Positions 49,947 to 60,037 of a stretch of 64,000 nt of DNA are shown here, one piece after another. Position numbers and translations under genes: made by a program. Below the pieces are notes generated by a model. That model was not told where the DNA came from. It saw nothing but the letters and a program-made list of their open reading frames with translations, and ran no database searches. The DNA comes from an uncultured Acetobacteraceae bacterium (GTDB taxonomy: Bacteria > Pseudomonadota > Alphaproteobacteria > Acetobacterales > Acetobacteraceae), in NCBI GenBank assembly GCA_937873095.1, contig CALMVI010000156.1:1-64000 (forward strand), written 5' to 3'. The stretch's first letter is position 1. Each line of letters starts with the position of its first letter.

Positions 49947-50044
49947 GAGTGCCTCCGATGGCGTGCTGCGCGCTGCTTGCACCCGCCGCCCCTCGGCTGG
50001 CAAGCCAGCGCCCGTCCGGGGCCCGCCCCGCCAGCCGCGAGGCG

Positions 50045-50818
50045 TTATTTCTCGACGAACGCCTTTTCGATCACGTATTCGCCCTGCCGCGTATTGGTGC
50101 CCTCAACCCAGCCGCCCTGCTCGAACCAGGCGCCGTAATCGGCAAGCAGGCCGGGGCTGCCGCACAGCATCACGCGGTCATGCGCGCGCTCCACCGGGTC
50201 CAGGCCCAGATCGGCCTGCAGCTTGCCGCTGAACATCAGGTCGGTCACCCGGCCCTGGTGGATGAACGGCTCGCGGGTAACGGTCGGGTAGTAGACCAGC
50301 TTGTCGCGCGCGAACTCCCCCAGCAACTCGTGGGCGTGCAGCTCGCGCGTGATCTGCTCCTGATAGGCGAGCTCGCCAACCGTCCGGCAGCCATGCACCA
50401 GCACCACCCGCTCGAACGGCTCGTAGGTGTCGGGGTCCTTGATCAGGCTCATGAACGGTGCCAGGCCCGTGCCCGTGCCGAGCATGTACAGCGTGCGGCC
50501 GGGCAGCAGCGTCTCGGCGAGCAGGGTGCCCACAGGCTTGCGGCCGATCAGCACGGGATCGCCCGGCCGGATGTGCTGCAGGCGGGAGGTCAGCGGCCCG
50601 TCGGCCACCTTGATGCTGAGGAACTCCAGCGTCTCCTCCCAATGCCCGCTCACCATCGAATAGGCGCGCAACAGGGGACGGTCGTCGATCATCAGCCCGA
50701 TCATCGAGAACTGGCCGCTCTTGAAGCGGAACGTCGGGTCCCTGGTGCAGGTGAAGCTGAACAGGCTGTCCGTCCAGTGGTGAACGGCCAGGACTTTTTC
50801 TTCGTAGAACGCGGCCAT
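50045..50818 (-). CDS. fpr: Ferredoxin-NADP reductase
   Basis: FRFKSGQFSMIGLMIDDRPLLRAYSMVSGHWEETLEFLSIKV, MLGTGTGLAPFMSLIKDPDTYEPFERVVLVHGCR. Confidence 0.94.
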   Translation of the reverse strand: MAAFYEEKVLAVHHWTDSLFSFTCTRDPTFRFKSGQFSMIGLMIDDRPLLRAYSMVSGHWEETLEFLSIKVADGPLTSRLQHIRPGDPVLIGRKPVGTLLAETLLPGRTLYMLGTGTGLAPFMSLIKDPDTYEPFERVVLVHGCRTVGELAYQEQITRELHAHELLGEFARDKLVYYPTVTREPFIHQGRVTDLMFSGKLQADLGLDPVERAHDRVMLCGSPGLLADYGAWFEQGGWVEGTNTRQGEYVIEKAFVEK

Positions 50819-50842
50819 GAGGGGGCAGTCAGCTTTCAGCTA

Positions 50843-52051
50843 TCAATCGTCAGCGGCTGCAGGTGGGGGTGTCGTGCCCTGCAGCAAAGGCTTCAGGCGG
50901 TCAAGAATGCGGGCCAGGGATGCGTCCCAGCTGAACCGGGCGGCATGGGCGCGGCAGGCCTGCGCCAGCGCCGGGCCCTGGCGCCGCCGGCGGGCCAGCA
51001 TGTCGACGACCGCGCGCTGCAGGTCGGCCGCCGAGAGCGGGTCGAAATAGCCGCACACCTCCCCGCCCACCTCGGGGATGCTCGAACTCCACGAGGCGAC
51101 GCAGGGGGTGCCGGCCGAGAGGCTTTCCAGCACGGGAAGGCCGAAGCCCTCGAACAGCGAAGGATACAGGGTCGCCTCCGCACCGGCCAGCAGCAGGTAC
51201 TTGGTCTGGTCGGGCACGAAACCGGTGAACACGATGCGCCCGGACGCCCGCGCCGCCTCCAGCCCGTGCGGCAGGCTGTGCTGCTCCTCCAGCCAGCCCA
51301 TCTTGCCGGCGAACACGAAACGGTGGCTGTCCAGCAGCGCGGGCGCCCGCTCCAGCATGTCGAACACCAGGCTGACGTTCTTGCGCGGCTCGCGGGTGCC
51401 CAGGATCAGCAGGTAGGGCTCTGCACCCGCCGGCGACAGCGCGTTGCCCGCACGGACCGCATAGCCATCCGGCCAGGCCACCCCGTTATGGGCCACCATC
51501 ATCCGCCGGGCCTCCACGCCGAGATACGCGGCGAGGTCGTCGCGCGAGGCCGCCGATACCGCGACCACGAGGTCGTCGGAGGCGATGTCGGCCATCATCG
51601 CCTCCATGTGGTGGTCGACGTTTCCCTTGATGTGGAAGTAGGGCAGCACCAGCGTGGACAGGTCGTGGAACACGCTGCACTCGACGTCGAACAGCCGGCG
51701 CACCTGCTTGACCGAGGGGAACAGCCCGATGGTGCGCGCGGCCCCCGGCGTGCCGCGCGCCAGCACCGGCAGCAGGCCGGTGCGGGCGCGGCCGGACGCG
51801 ATCTCGCGCTTGAGGAACAGGCCGGTGTTGCGCCGCAGGGCATCGGCCACGGCGTCGCGGTGAACGACCGAAAGGTCGAGGAAGAAGCGCAGCCGGTCCC
51901 CCACGCCCGAGAGCAGGGCGGAGGCGAGCCCCGCCGCCACGACGGGGATGCCGGTCCATTGCCGCTCCAGCAACGGCGAGACGTCGAAATACAGCGTCGC
52001 GTCCTGGGCGTGCAGCGCCGCCGCGAAACGCTCGACCGCGTGCTGCCTCAC
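50843..52051 (-). CDS. Glycosyltransferase family 4 type protein
   Basis: GTREPRKNVSLVFDMLERAP, EATLYPSLFEGFGLPVLESLSAGTPCVAS; GTG start overlapping the upstream gene stop. Confidence 0.9.
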   Translation of the reverse strand: MRQHAVERFAAALHAQDATLYFDVSPLLERQWTGIPVVAAGLASALLSGVGDRLRFFLDLSVVHRDAVADALRRNTGLFLKREIASGRARTGLLPVLARGTPGAARTIGLFPSVKQVRRLFDVECSVFHDLSTLVLPYFHIKGNVDHHMEAMMADIASDDLVVAVSAASRDDLAAYLGVEARRMMVAHNGVAWPDGYAVRAGNALSPAGAEPYLLILGTREPRKNVSLVFDMLERAPALLDSHRFVFAGKMGWLEEQHSLPHGLEAARASGRIVFTGFVPDQTKYLLLAGAEATLYPSLFEGFGLPVLESLSAGTPCVASWSSSIPEVGGEVCGYFDPLSAADLQRAVVDMLARRRRQGPALAQACRAHAARFSWDASLARILDRLKPLLQGTTPPPAAADD

Positions 52052-53310
52052 GCCGTCGCTTCTGCCCGGGCGCGGGCCGGCCGCCGCGCGCGCGGCGGCG
52101 CCGGTGCTGCCGCCCTGGCTGCCGTCAGCTGCAGCAGCGTCGGCATCGCCCGCAGCGACGGCAGCCGCGCCGAGAAGGTCAGGGCGCCGCAGCGTGTCTG
52201 CGCGTCCACCCAGATCGCCTCGTCGGCCAGCAGGCGGTCGCCAGGCCCGGCGCTGCCCGACGGGTCGATCAGGATGGTCCTGATCCCGCAGGCCGCCAGC
52301 CTGGCCAGCGTCCACCAGTGCTCGGGGTCGTTGCCGTCCACCCAGGCGCAGCCGGCCAGGCTGCGCAGCAGCGCCGCCGCATCCATCGTGCCGACCCGGG
52401 CGAGGAAGATGCCGGCGAGCGCGCCCTCGGCGGCCGGCGCCGCGTCGCGCAGGGTGGCGATCAGCTGCCGGATGATGCCGGTCTGGCCGATATAGTTGAA
52501 CGGCAGCAGGACGATGCGGGGCATGTGCTCGGCCGCCGCGCCGCCCGGCGCGTGCAGCCGCGCCAGCCGGGCCAGCAACTCGGGCACGATGCTGCCGGGA
52601 TGGTCCATGTTCCACGGCAGCAGCACGACGGGCGCCTGGCCGATGCCGGCCATCAGTCGGCCGGTGCGCGACCGCACAGGCCCGGCCGCCCAGGCCAGCG
52701 AGCGGAACTCGGCAAGCGACACCAGGTCGAGGCCGGCATCGGCCCCGTTCTGATGCGCCCGGCGCGTCGGCGTGTCGGCCGGGATGTCGGCGGTGATGCA
52801 GGATTGCGGCAGCAGCGAGGCCGGGATCGCCTGTCCGCCGATCACCCTCGGGCGCAGCGCCTGGTCATAGACGAACAGCCGCCGGATGGACGCTGGCAGC
52901 ACCATGCCGGAGGCGAAGGGATGATGGCTGGCGGTCAGCGGCGGCGCCCCGCCCGCTTCTGCGATCACGCAGGCGTTGCGCACCCCTTTCAGCACGCGCG
53001 CGGCGCGGACGCTGCCGAACCGGAGGTGGACCAGGCGTTCCGCCCTGCCCGGCGCCGCCCCGGCGCGCGCCAGCGCGGCGCGAACGCTGCGCCGGTCCGG
53101 AAAAACCTCCGGCATCGGCGCGAAATACATCCGCCCCGCCAGGCCGCCGGCCGCCGCGACGAAGGCGAGCAGCTGCGACTCGCTGCCGAGAAGCACTTGC
53201 GGCAGGCACAACTCGCCCGCCGGCATCAGCGCGGCGGCGTGCCGGCGAAGCGGTCCTGGACAGCTGAGAATGAGGGCTGAGACGGCTTCCCAGCCGGGCA
53301 GGGCATCCAC
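52048..53310 (-). CDS. Hypothetical protein of the polysaccharide cluster
   Basis: Long ORF translationally coupled (TGA/GTG overlap) to the GT4 gene. Confidence 0.6.
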   Translation of the reverse strand: MDALPGWEAVSALILSCPGPLRRHAAALMPAGELCLPQVLLGSESQLLAFVAAAGGLAGRMYFAPMPEVFPDRRSVRAALARAGAAPGRAERLVHLRFGSVRAARVLKGVRNACVIAEAGGAPPLTASHHPFASGMVLPASIRRLFVYDQALRPRVIGGQAIPASLLPQSCITADIPADTPTRRAHQNGADAGLDLVSLAEFRSLAWAAGPVRSRTGRLMAGIGQAPVVLLPWNMDHPGSIVPELLARLARLHAPGGAAAEHMPRIVLLPFNYIGQTGIIRQLIATLRDAAPAAEGALAGIFLARVGTMDAAALLRSLAGCAWVDGNDPEHWWTLARLAACGIRTILIDPSGSAGPGDRLLADEAIWVDAQTRCGALTFSARLPSLRAMPTLLQLTAARAAAPAPPRARRPARARAEATA

Positions 53311-53369
53311 CAGGATCCTTCCACGCCCCGAGCGGTGAGGCGGACTTTCTCAAATCGGCCAGAGCAGAT

Positions 53370-53463
53370 CCCGATCAGACGGAATCGTCTGATCGGGTGA
53401 AGATGCTCGCAAACAGAAGCTAGAGCCTGTGGAGTGAACGCAAGTGAACGAAACATGCTCTAG
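53370..53463. repeat. Dispersed intergenic palindromic element, copy 2
   Basis: CCCGATCAGACG-gaat-CGTCTGATCGGG then GATGCTCGCAA...CTAGAGCCTG..GAGTGAACG...CATGCTCTAG, homologous to 13507-13598. Confidence 0.9.
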
Positions 53464-54133
53464 AAGGATAAGGAGGCACAACCGGAAGCGGATTCCTACA
53501 CTGATCGAAGGCCACATCGAAACCGTGTCGCCCGACGGCGTGATGCATGGCTGGCTGCGCGACCGAAGCGCCGCCATGCCGTGCCACGTGCAAATCCTGC
53601 AGCACGGCGTCCTGCTCGCCGAAGCCATCGCCGGGACGTTCCGGGCGGACCTGCTGCGGGCGGGCCACGGTCACGGTCATTACGGCTTCCAGGCGCGGCT
53701 GCGCGAGACGCTTCCCCCCGGCCCGTGCAGCGTCAGCCTGCATCTGCCGCGCACCGGCATCGCCGCGTCGATGGCGATGACGGTGCCGCCCCTGCACCCG
53801 CCTCGGCCCAGGACGGTCGAGTCGCTCCTGGCCGCCGAGCCTGGATGGACCACCGCCGACCTGCTCGAGCGTCCGGCCTGCCTGGACATGGCCGCCAACC
53901 TGGCAGCGATGGGCGAGGCGCGCTTCGTGGACGGGCTGTTCCGCTTCGTGCTCGGGCGCTGGCCGTCCGGCGCCGAAAGCCGGCTGCATGCAGGCAGCCT
54001 GCGCGCCGGCCGGGTGACGCCGCACGCGCTGTTCGTCGACATGCTGTCGTCGCGCGAGCGTGCCGACATGGCGCCGGCGCTCGCCTCCCCGTATGACCCG
54101 GACTTCCCGTTCTCCGCCGAGGGCGTTCCTTGA
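53444..54133 (+). CDS. DUF4214-like domain protein
   Basis: EARFVDGLFRFVLGRWPSGAESRLHAGSLRAGRVTPHALFVDMLSSRER resembles DUF4214; start uncertain. Confidence 0.6.
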   Translation: MNETCSRRIRRHNRKRIPTLIEGHIETVSPDGVMHGWLRDRSAAMPCHVQILQHGVLLAEAIAGTFRADLLRAGHGHGHYGFQARLRETLPPGPCSVSLHLPRTGIAASMAMTVPPLHPPRPRTVESLLAAEPGWTTADLLERPACLDMAANLAAMGEARFVDGLFRFVLGRWPSGAESRLHAGSLRAGRVTPHALFVDMLSSRERADMAPALASPYDPDFPFSAEGVP

Positions 54134-54176
54134 CCCATGATCCTGCACGACGCCGTGCGACGAGCGCCCTGACCCG

Positions 54177-55322
54177 ATGATCGCGTCCCGGCTGGTCAAC
54201 GAGCTGATGCTGGTCTCCGTGCTGGTGGCGGGCGAGGGGGCGCCGTCGCTCGCGGCCGAGCTCGAGTCCGAGGGTGCCGCCGCCGAGACCTTCTCCGGCG
54301 GCCAGGCGCCCGAGGGGTTCGACCTCGCCATCCTTCTGGCCGAGGCCGGCTCGGCCGCGGACCCGTCCACCCGGCAGGTGGTGGATGCCCTCTCGCATGC
54401 CAGCGAACGCCTGTTGTTCGCTCCCCTGCCGCTCGGCGCGGCCGCACCCTCCGACGATCCCGCCCTGCCGCAGCTTTCCGAGTGGTTCGAGGTGTTCGCA
54501 GAGTTCGGCTACCAGCCGGTCGTCGAGTTCGACGCGAGTTTCGTCAGCCCCGGCGCGTTCCTGGTCGACCGGGCGGCGGTGGCAGCAGAGAGCGAGCTCG
54601 CCGCCTTCGCCGACCGGCTGCAGCGGGCCGCGCCGGTGCAGCCCCCGCCCGAGCCTGCGGTCGCGCCGGCGGCTGCGGGCCAGGAGAACGGCCTGCGCGC
54701 GCGGCTGGCCGAGGCGGAGGCGGCACTGGCCCAGGCGCAGGAGACCCTGGCCGCGCGGCGCGCCGAGATCGACGGCCTGCTGGCCGAAGCCGCCCGCCTG
54801 GCCGGCCAGCACGACGCGGTGCGCCGCTCCCTGCAGGCGCGCGAGGAGGCGGACGCGGGCTGGGACGGATTGCGCCGCTGGGCGCGCGCGCTGATCGCCG
54901 ACCCGTCGCGCGACACGCCTCAGGCGCTGGCCCGCGACCTGCCGCGCCTGAACGCGTGGCGCAGCCCCGCCGCGCCGGTCATCCTGCCGCAAATGCAGGG
55001 GCTGCGGCTCTGGGGCGTTCGCCTGCCGCTCCTGCGGCGCACCCATGCCCCCGCCATCCTGGCCGACACGGCGCTGGTGCGCGCCAGCCGCCTGTTCGAC
55101 GCCGCCTGGTACGTGGCCGCCACGCCCGAGCTGGCCGACGGCGCGTCCGTCGACCCGGTGTTCCACTACGTGCTGGTCGGCGCGCTGAGGGGTGCCGACC
55201 CGGGACCCTGGTTCGACACCGCCGCCTACCTCGCCGAGCACCCGGAAGTTGCCGGCACCGGGCTGTGCCCGCTGGTCCACGCGATCAGAACCGAAGCCGA
55301 GCTTTCCATCAACTCAGGGTAG
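54177..55322 (+). CDS. Coiled-coil protein with glycosyltransferase-associated C-terminal tail
   Basis: LAEAEAALAQAQETLAARRAEIDGLLAEAARL; LFDAAWYVAATPELADGASVDPVFHYVLVGALRGADPGPWFDTAAYLAEHPEV. Confidence 0.65.
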   Translation: MIASRLVNELMLVSVLVAGEGAPSLAAELESEGAAAETFSGGQAPEGFDLAILLAEAGSAADPSTRQVVDALSHASERLLFAPLPLGAAAPSDDPALPQLSEWFEVFAEFGYQPVVEFDASFVSPGAFLVDRAAVAAESELAAFADRLQRAAPVQPPPEPAVAPAAAGQENGLRARLAEAEAALAQAQETLAARRAEIDGLLAEAARLAGQHDAVRRSLQAREEADAGWDGLRRWARALIADPSRDTPQALARDLPRLNAWRSPAAPVILPQMQGLRLWGVRLPLLRRTHAPAILADTALVRASRLFDAAWYVAATPELADGASVDPVFHYVLVGALRGADPGPWFDTAAYLAEHPEVAGTGLCPLVHAIRTEAELSINSG

Positions 55323-55366
55323 CAACGCCCTTCAACTCTCTGCGGGTTTCTTGCTACGCTCGCGTC

Positions 55367-56065
55367 ATGTTCCGCACCACACTCCCGCAGCTGATGGCGG
55401 TGCTCGCCCTGGCGGGCTGCAGCCAGGTGGCCGAGGGCCTGCCGCCGGCGCCGCGGGCGGAGACGGCCCCGCCGTACCGCGTCCAGGTCGGCGACGTGCT
55501 CGGCCTGCGGCTCTACATGGCGCCCGAGCTCGACGAGGAGGTGACCGTGCGGCCGGACGGCCGGGTCACCACCGCGCTGGCCCAGTCGGTCCCGGCTGCG
55601 GGCCGCACGCCCGACGAGGTCGCGGCCGACCTTCGCCGCATCTACGCCCACGAGCTGAAGGACCCGCAGCTCGCCGTGGAGGTGAAGTCTGCCGCACCCG
55701 CGCGGATTTATGTCAGCGGCGAGGTGGTTGCCCCCGGCGAGTTCACCACACTGGGCGCGCCGCTGACGATGGTGCAGGCGCTGTCGCGCGCCGGCGGCCT
55801 GCGCCCCACGGGCGACGAGGCCCACGTGTTCATCCTCCGCCGCGGCGAGGGCGACACGCCGCAGGTGCTGTCGGCCGACTACCGTGCCGCCATCACCGGC
55901 CGCGACCCCGGCGCCGACGTGCGCCTGGCCCCGTTCGACATCGTCTACGTGCCCAAGACCGGCATCGCCCGCCTCTACGTCTGGTTCAACCAGCACGTCC
56001 AGCAATTCGTGCCGGTCAGCTGGGGTTTCTCCTACAGCGTGAACCCGTTCATCAATAAGCGGTAG
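55367..56065 (+). CDS. Polysaccharide export lipoprotein (Wza/SLBB type)
   Basis: Lipobox LALAGCS; YRVQVGDVLGLRLYMAPELDEEVTVRPDGRVTTALAQSVPAAGRTPDEVAADLRRIY. Confidence 0.92.
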   Translation: MFRTTLPQLMAVLALAGCSQVAEGLPPAPRAETAPPYRVQVGDVLGLRLYMAPELDEEVTVRPDGRVTTALAQSVPAAGRTPDEVAADLRRIYAHELKDPQLAVEVKSAAPARIYVSGEVVAPGEFTTLGAPLTMVQALSRAGGLRPTGDEAHVFILRRGEGDTPQVLSADYRAAITGRDPGADVRLAPFDIVYVPKTGIARLYVWFNQHVQQFVPVSWGFSYSVNPFINKR

Positions 56066-56069
56066 GCAG

Positions 56070-56357
56070 TCAGGCCGGAGGAGCCGCAGCAGCCCAGATC
56101 GCGTAAAGCCGTTCCATCTCCGCGTTGTAAGCGGTCCACAGCGCCTGCGCCTCGTCCTCCGGCACCAGCCGCATCGCCCGCTGAAACGCGCCGTCTCGCA
56201 AGATCACGCCCATCTCGTCCGTCCAGGGCGGCACGGCCGCAGCGAGCAACGCATCGATCGTCTCCAGCATGCGCACCCGCGCCGCCTCACGCTCGCCCGA
56301 CTGCGTCAGCGCGCCATCGTCGAACAGACCAGGCTGGGTCGAAAACGCTACCATCAC
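56070..56357 (-). CDS. Small hypothetical protein
   Basis: 95 aa ORF with plausible codon use in a gap between genes. Confidence 0.5.
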   Translation of the reverse strand: MMVAFSTQPGLFDDGALTQSGEREAARVRMLETIDALLAAAVPPWTDEMGVILRDGAFQRAMRLVPEDEAQALWTAYNAEMERLYAIWAAAAPPA

Positions 56358-56428
56358 TAACCGCTAGCAGCCGCGTCCGAGTCGCCAAGAGCCTTGGCGC
56401 TCACACCCCGACACGGCATCATGCGGCC

Positions 56429-59416
56429 GTGACCTGGCGCAGCGACGAACTCCCCGAACACGTCCGCGCCATGGCCGCCCGCCCGCGGCACGAAGCCCTG
56501 CGCGGCCACGTCACCGCCATCCTGCGTCAAGGCTTTGGCGCCTCCTACGACGAGATCGCCCACGAGGTTTACCTTCTGGGCAACACCGGCCGCATCGATA
56601 CATTGTGGGGCGCGGTCGTGATCGAGCTGAAATCCGATCTTCGGCGCGAGCTGGCGGACGTGCAGGCCCGCATGCCGGACTACCTGGCCGACGCGGCCCG
56701 GAGGAACCCGCGCCCGCCCACCGGCATCGCCACCGACGGCGCCACCTTCATCGGCTACCAACTCATCGACGGTCAGCTCAAGGAGCTACGCCGTTACGAG
56801 ACCGACCCGGAACGCCCCGGCGAGCTGATGGCGTGGCTCGAACTCCTGCTCTCCGACGACGCCGACCTGATGCCGGACGCCCGCGCCGTCGCCCAGGCTT
56901 TCGGCCGCGGCAGCCTGGCGTTCAGCCGCGCCCGCCTGACTCTGCAGGGCTTGTGGCATGCCCTGAAGGACGACCCCGAGGTGCGCCTCAAGCGCGACCT
57001 CTGGGACGGCCTGTTGCGCGAAGCGTACGGCGCCGAAGTGGGCGACGACACGCTGTTCCTGCAGCACACGTATCTGGCCATCATCGTCAAGGCGATCGCC
57101 GCCCGCGTCCTGAAGCTGCCTGTCGATGACGCTGAACGCCTGCTCTCCGGCCGCGTTTTTGCGGACGAGGGCATTCTCGGCGCCGTCGAAGCCGATTTCT
57201 TCGACTGGCTCTTGAAGCTGCCGGCGGGCGCCGAACTGGTCCGCCAACTCGCCGTGCAGACTGCGCGCTTCCGTCTGACCGACGTCGAAACCGACGTACT
57301 GAAAGTGCTGTACGAAAGTCTGGTCGATCCGGACCAGCGCCACGATCTCGGCGAATACTATACGCCCGACTGGCTCGCCGGCCGCGTCGTCGCCGAAGCG
57401 ATGGATGAACCGCTCACCCAACGCGTACTGGACCCCGCCTGCGGCTCCGGCACCTTCCTGTTCCATGCCGCCCGCCGCCTGATCGCCGCCGGCCACGCGG
57501 CGGGCTGGACCGGCACGCGCATAGTGGAAGCCTGCGCCGAGCAGGTACGCGGCATGGACATCCATCCCGTCGCCGTCACGCTGGCGCGCGTCACCTGGCT
57601 GCTCGCGTTGGGCGCGCTGCTCGAGGAACGCCCGTCCAAACTCACCGTGCCCGTCTTCATGGGCGACGCCATGCAATGGAATCTCGACCGCATCGTCGAT
57701 CGCGTGAACATCGCCATCGAGGTGCCGGGCGAAGCGAAAAAACTCCGCATCCCGCTCGGCTTCGCCGAAGACCAGGCTATTTTCGAGGCCGGCCTGGACG
57801 AGCTGAACCGCGGCCTCCCCGGCAACGCCGACCCCAAGGCGGTCGCCCGCGCGCTGCGCCGTATCGAGGGCGCATTGCCCGCCGATGCCGACGCGCTCGC
57901 CGAAACGTTTGCGCATCTGCAAACGCTATACCGCGCCGGCCGCAACGGCATCTGGATTTTTGTATTCCGCAACCTCGCTCGTCCGATCTGGCTGTCTCGG
58001 CAGGAGCAGCATGCCGACGTGCTGGTCGGCAACCCGCCCTGGATCGTCTATCGCCACCTCAGCCCAGGCATGAAGGACCGGCTCAACGCCGCCTTGCGCA
58101 GCTACGATCTGTGGCTCGGCGGCAGTCTGGCCACGCAGCAGGACATGTGCGCGCTGTTCTGGGCGCGCGGCGCGGAACGCTATCTCAAGCGCGGCGGCCG
58201 CATCGCCTTCGTGCTGCCCTACGCCATGTTAAACGCGCCCGTTTTCGCCGGCCTGCGCGCCGGCCGCATGGGCGAGTCGCGCGTGCGCCTGACCGGCGCC
58301 TGGGCGCTAGAACGCGTTTGGCCCATTTTCGGCGCACAATCCGGCAGCAGCACCACCAGCACCTGCGTGCTGTTCGGCCGCCGCCAGATGGCAGGCCCCC
58401 ACCCGGCCGAATGCGACCGCTGGGAGGGCCGCTTTTCCAAACGCGACGCCGACGAGGCCGAGGCGGCGCGCGTGCTGACCCGCACCCGCATTCCCTGGCC
58501 CCGCCCGCGCACCCTGATCGGCGCATCGCCGTACCGCACGCGCTTCCGCCAGGGCGCGACCATCGTGCCGCGCCGCTTCTTCATCGTGGACCCGGCTCCC
58601 GCAAGCCGCCTGGGCCGCTCCGTCCACGCTCCGATCATGCAGGGGCGCGCCGGCCGGCTGGACAAGCGCCCTTGGACGACCGTCGAGCCGCCACGCGGAC
58701 CTGTCGAAGCGCAATTCGTTCGGCAAATCGTTTTAGGGGAGACGATCGTTCCGTATCGCCTGCTGGCCACGGTATCGGGTGTGATCCCCCTGGAAGGGAA
58801 AGCGGTCTTAGATGCTACAGCGGCAAGAGACGCCGGTCATCGACACCTTGCTGATTGGCTTCTTGACGCTGAAACAAAATGGAATCTGCACACGAATAAA
58901 AAAGCGGATGGCGAGTCGCGCATGACGTTGCGCGACCGACTGGATCATATGCGTACGCTGACGGCCCAAGCGACTCCTTCGGCCAACCGTGTGTTCTACA
59001 CAGCGTCCGGAACACGCTTATCTGCAGTTCGGGTTGAGGTAGAAGACCTAATAGTCGAGCACAAAGCTTATTGGGCCGCGGCAAAGTCAAGCGCAGAAGC
59101 AGCCTATCTGACCGTTATCTTAAATAGCTCTGCTGTCCTTGCAAAAATCACCGACCTCCAATCACACGGGCAACGCGACAAACGCGACTTCGACAACCTC
59201 GTCTGGACCCTGCCCATCCCCGAATACGACGACACCGAACAACTCCACCGCGACCTCGCCGCAGCCGCCGCCCGAGCCGAAACCATCGCCGCTACCGTAG
59301 AACTCACCGAAACCCAGCACTTCACCGCCAAACGCCGCGCCATCCGCGCCGCCCTCACCGAAACCGGCATCGCCGCCGAAATCGAAGCCCTCGTCGACGC
59401 GCTCTTGCCCCCGTAA
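56429..59416 (+). CDS. Type IIG-like restriction-methylation protein (N6-adenine methylase plus probable PD-(D/E)XK nuclease)
   Basis: N-terminal GRIDTLWGAVVIELKSDL (D...ELK); LGEYYTPDWLAGRVV, VLDPACGSGTFLFHA (SAM), NPPWIVYR (catalytic motif IV). Confidence 0.87.
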   Translation: MTWRSDELPEHVRAMAARPRHEALRGHVTAILRQGFGASYDEIAHEVYLLGNTGRIDTLWGAVVIELKSDLRRELADVQARMPDYLADAARRNPRPPTGIATDGATFIGYQLIDGQLKELRRYETDPERPGELMAWLELLLSDDADLMPDARAVAQAFGRGSLAFSRARLTLQGLWHALKDDPEVRLKRDLWDGLLREAYGAEVGDDTLFLQHTYLAIIVKAIAARVLKLPVDDAERLLSGRVFADEGILGAVEADFFDWLLKLPAGAELVRQLAVQTARFRLTDVETDVLKVLYESLVDPDQRHDLGEYYTPDWLAGRVVAEAMDEPLTQRVLDPACGSGTFLFHAARRLIAAGHAAGWTGTRIVEACAEQVRGMDIHPVAVTLARVTWLLALGALLEERPSKLTVPVFMGDAMQWNLDRIVDRVNIAIEVPGEAKKLRIPLGFAEDQAIFEAGLDELNRGLPGNADPKAVARALRRIEGALPADADALAETFAHLQTLYRAGRNGIWIFVFRNLARPIWLSRQEQHADVLVGNPPWIVYRHLSPGMKDRLNAALRSYDLWLGGSLATQQDMCALFWARGAERYLKRGGRIAFVLPYAMLNAPVFAGLRAGRMGESRVRLTGAWALERVWPIFGAQSGSSTTSTCVLFGRRQMAGPHPAECDRWEGRFSKRDADEAEAARVLTRTRIPWPRPRTLIGASPYRTRFRQGATIVPRRFFIVDPAPASRLGRSVHAPIMQGRAGRLDKRPWTTVEPPRGPVEAQFVRQIVLGETIVPYRLLATVSGVIPLEGKAVLDATAARDAGHRHLADWLLDAETKWNLHTNKKADGESRMTLRDRLDHMRTLTAQATPSANRVFYTASGTRLSAVRVEVEDLIVEHKAYWAAAKSSAEAAYLTVILNSSAVLAKITDLQSHGQRDKRDFDNLVWTLPIPEYDDTEQLHRDLAAAAARAETIAATVELTETQHFTAKRRAIRAALTETGIAAEIEALVDALLPP

Positions 59417-59521
59417 TGGTCAGCAGCGGTCGGCGAACGATACGGATGCCAAGACACTCCAAAACGCCAGCTCACCTGTTCATCGCAGTCCAACGTAATT
59501 GCAAACGGCTCAGTAAGCATA

Positions 59522-59959
59522 TCACCGCGCCGCGGAACGCGCACGAGGGCGTGCAATGCCCAACCAGTACCCCGTTCCGATCTGGCACGTTGCGGCTGGT
59601 AGGCCGAAGATAAGCGACAGGTAGGGATATCGTCCGAAGGCCAACGCCAAAGACAGGCAGGCTATCGTGCATACGGCCGATAGGATCACCGCCGCGACGA
59701 CGAACTGACCCGCAAAGTGCCGCAGTGCGGGTGAGAGCTTCTGCCAACGCGTTGCCGGTTCGACATGCGCCACTATGAATGTCAGCGCTATGCCGCGAAT
59801 GCCGCCGTGATCAATCCCATCAAGCGGGTCGCCGCCGAGGAGAGACGCCACGGCTGACCAAAGCCCAATGCTTACTAACGCTAGGCCACTTAGGCTCACG
59901 CCAAGGGACAAGAAATAAGAGGGTGCCGGCATGTCCGAAAGAGGTGCTCCTGTGTCCAC
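59522..59959 (-). CDS. Putative immunity protein, 4-TM, paralog A
   Basis: GTG start (or ATG about 27 nt later); shares GGDPLDGIDHGG, ATRW, C..C..LALAFG, ARPR with the two neighbouring ORFs. Confidence 0.7.
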   Translation of the reverse strand: MDTGAPLSDMPAPSYFLSLGVSLSGLALVSIGLWSAVASLLGGDPLDGIDHGGIRGIALTFIVAHVEPATRWQKLSPALRHFAGQFVVAAVILSAVCTIACLSLALAFGRYPYLSLIFGLPAATCQIGTGYWLGIARPRARSAAR

Positions 59960-60030
59960 GGCCGTGCAATGGATTGTACCTGCTCAAGCGGTGCAGTGCC
60001 GACTCATCGTTGCCATTCTTCTTTAAACAG
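59952..60030 (-). pseudogene. Vestigial copy of the 3' end of the putative toxin gene
   Basis: TGTCCACGGCCGTGCAATGGATT...CTCAAG...CGGTGCAGTGCCGACTCATC...TTAAACAGC aligns to 61101-61184 (end of the 61096-62046 ORF) with small indels. Confidence 0.75.
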
Positions 60031-60037
60031 CCCGTAG

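Noticed and set aside
49949-52495. 848 aa plus-strand ORF
   Set aside because: Antisense to ferredoxin reductase and glycosyltransferase genes with real motifs.
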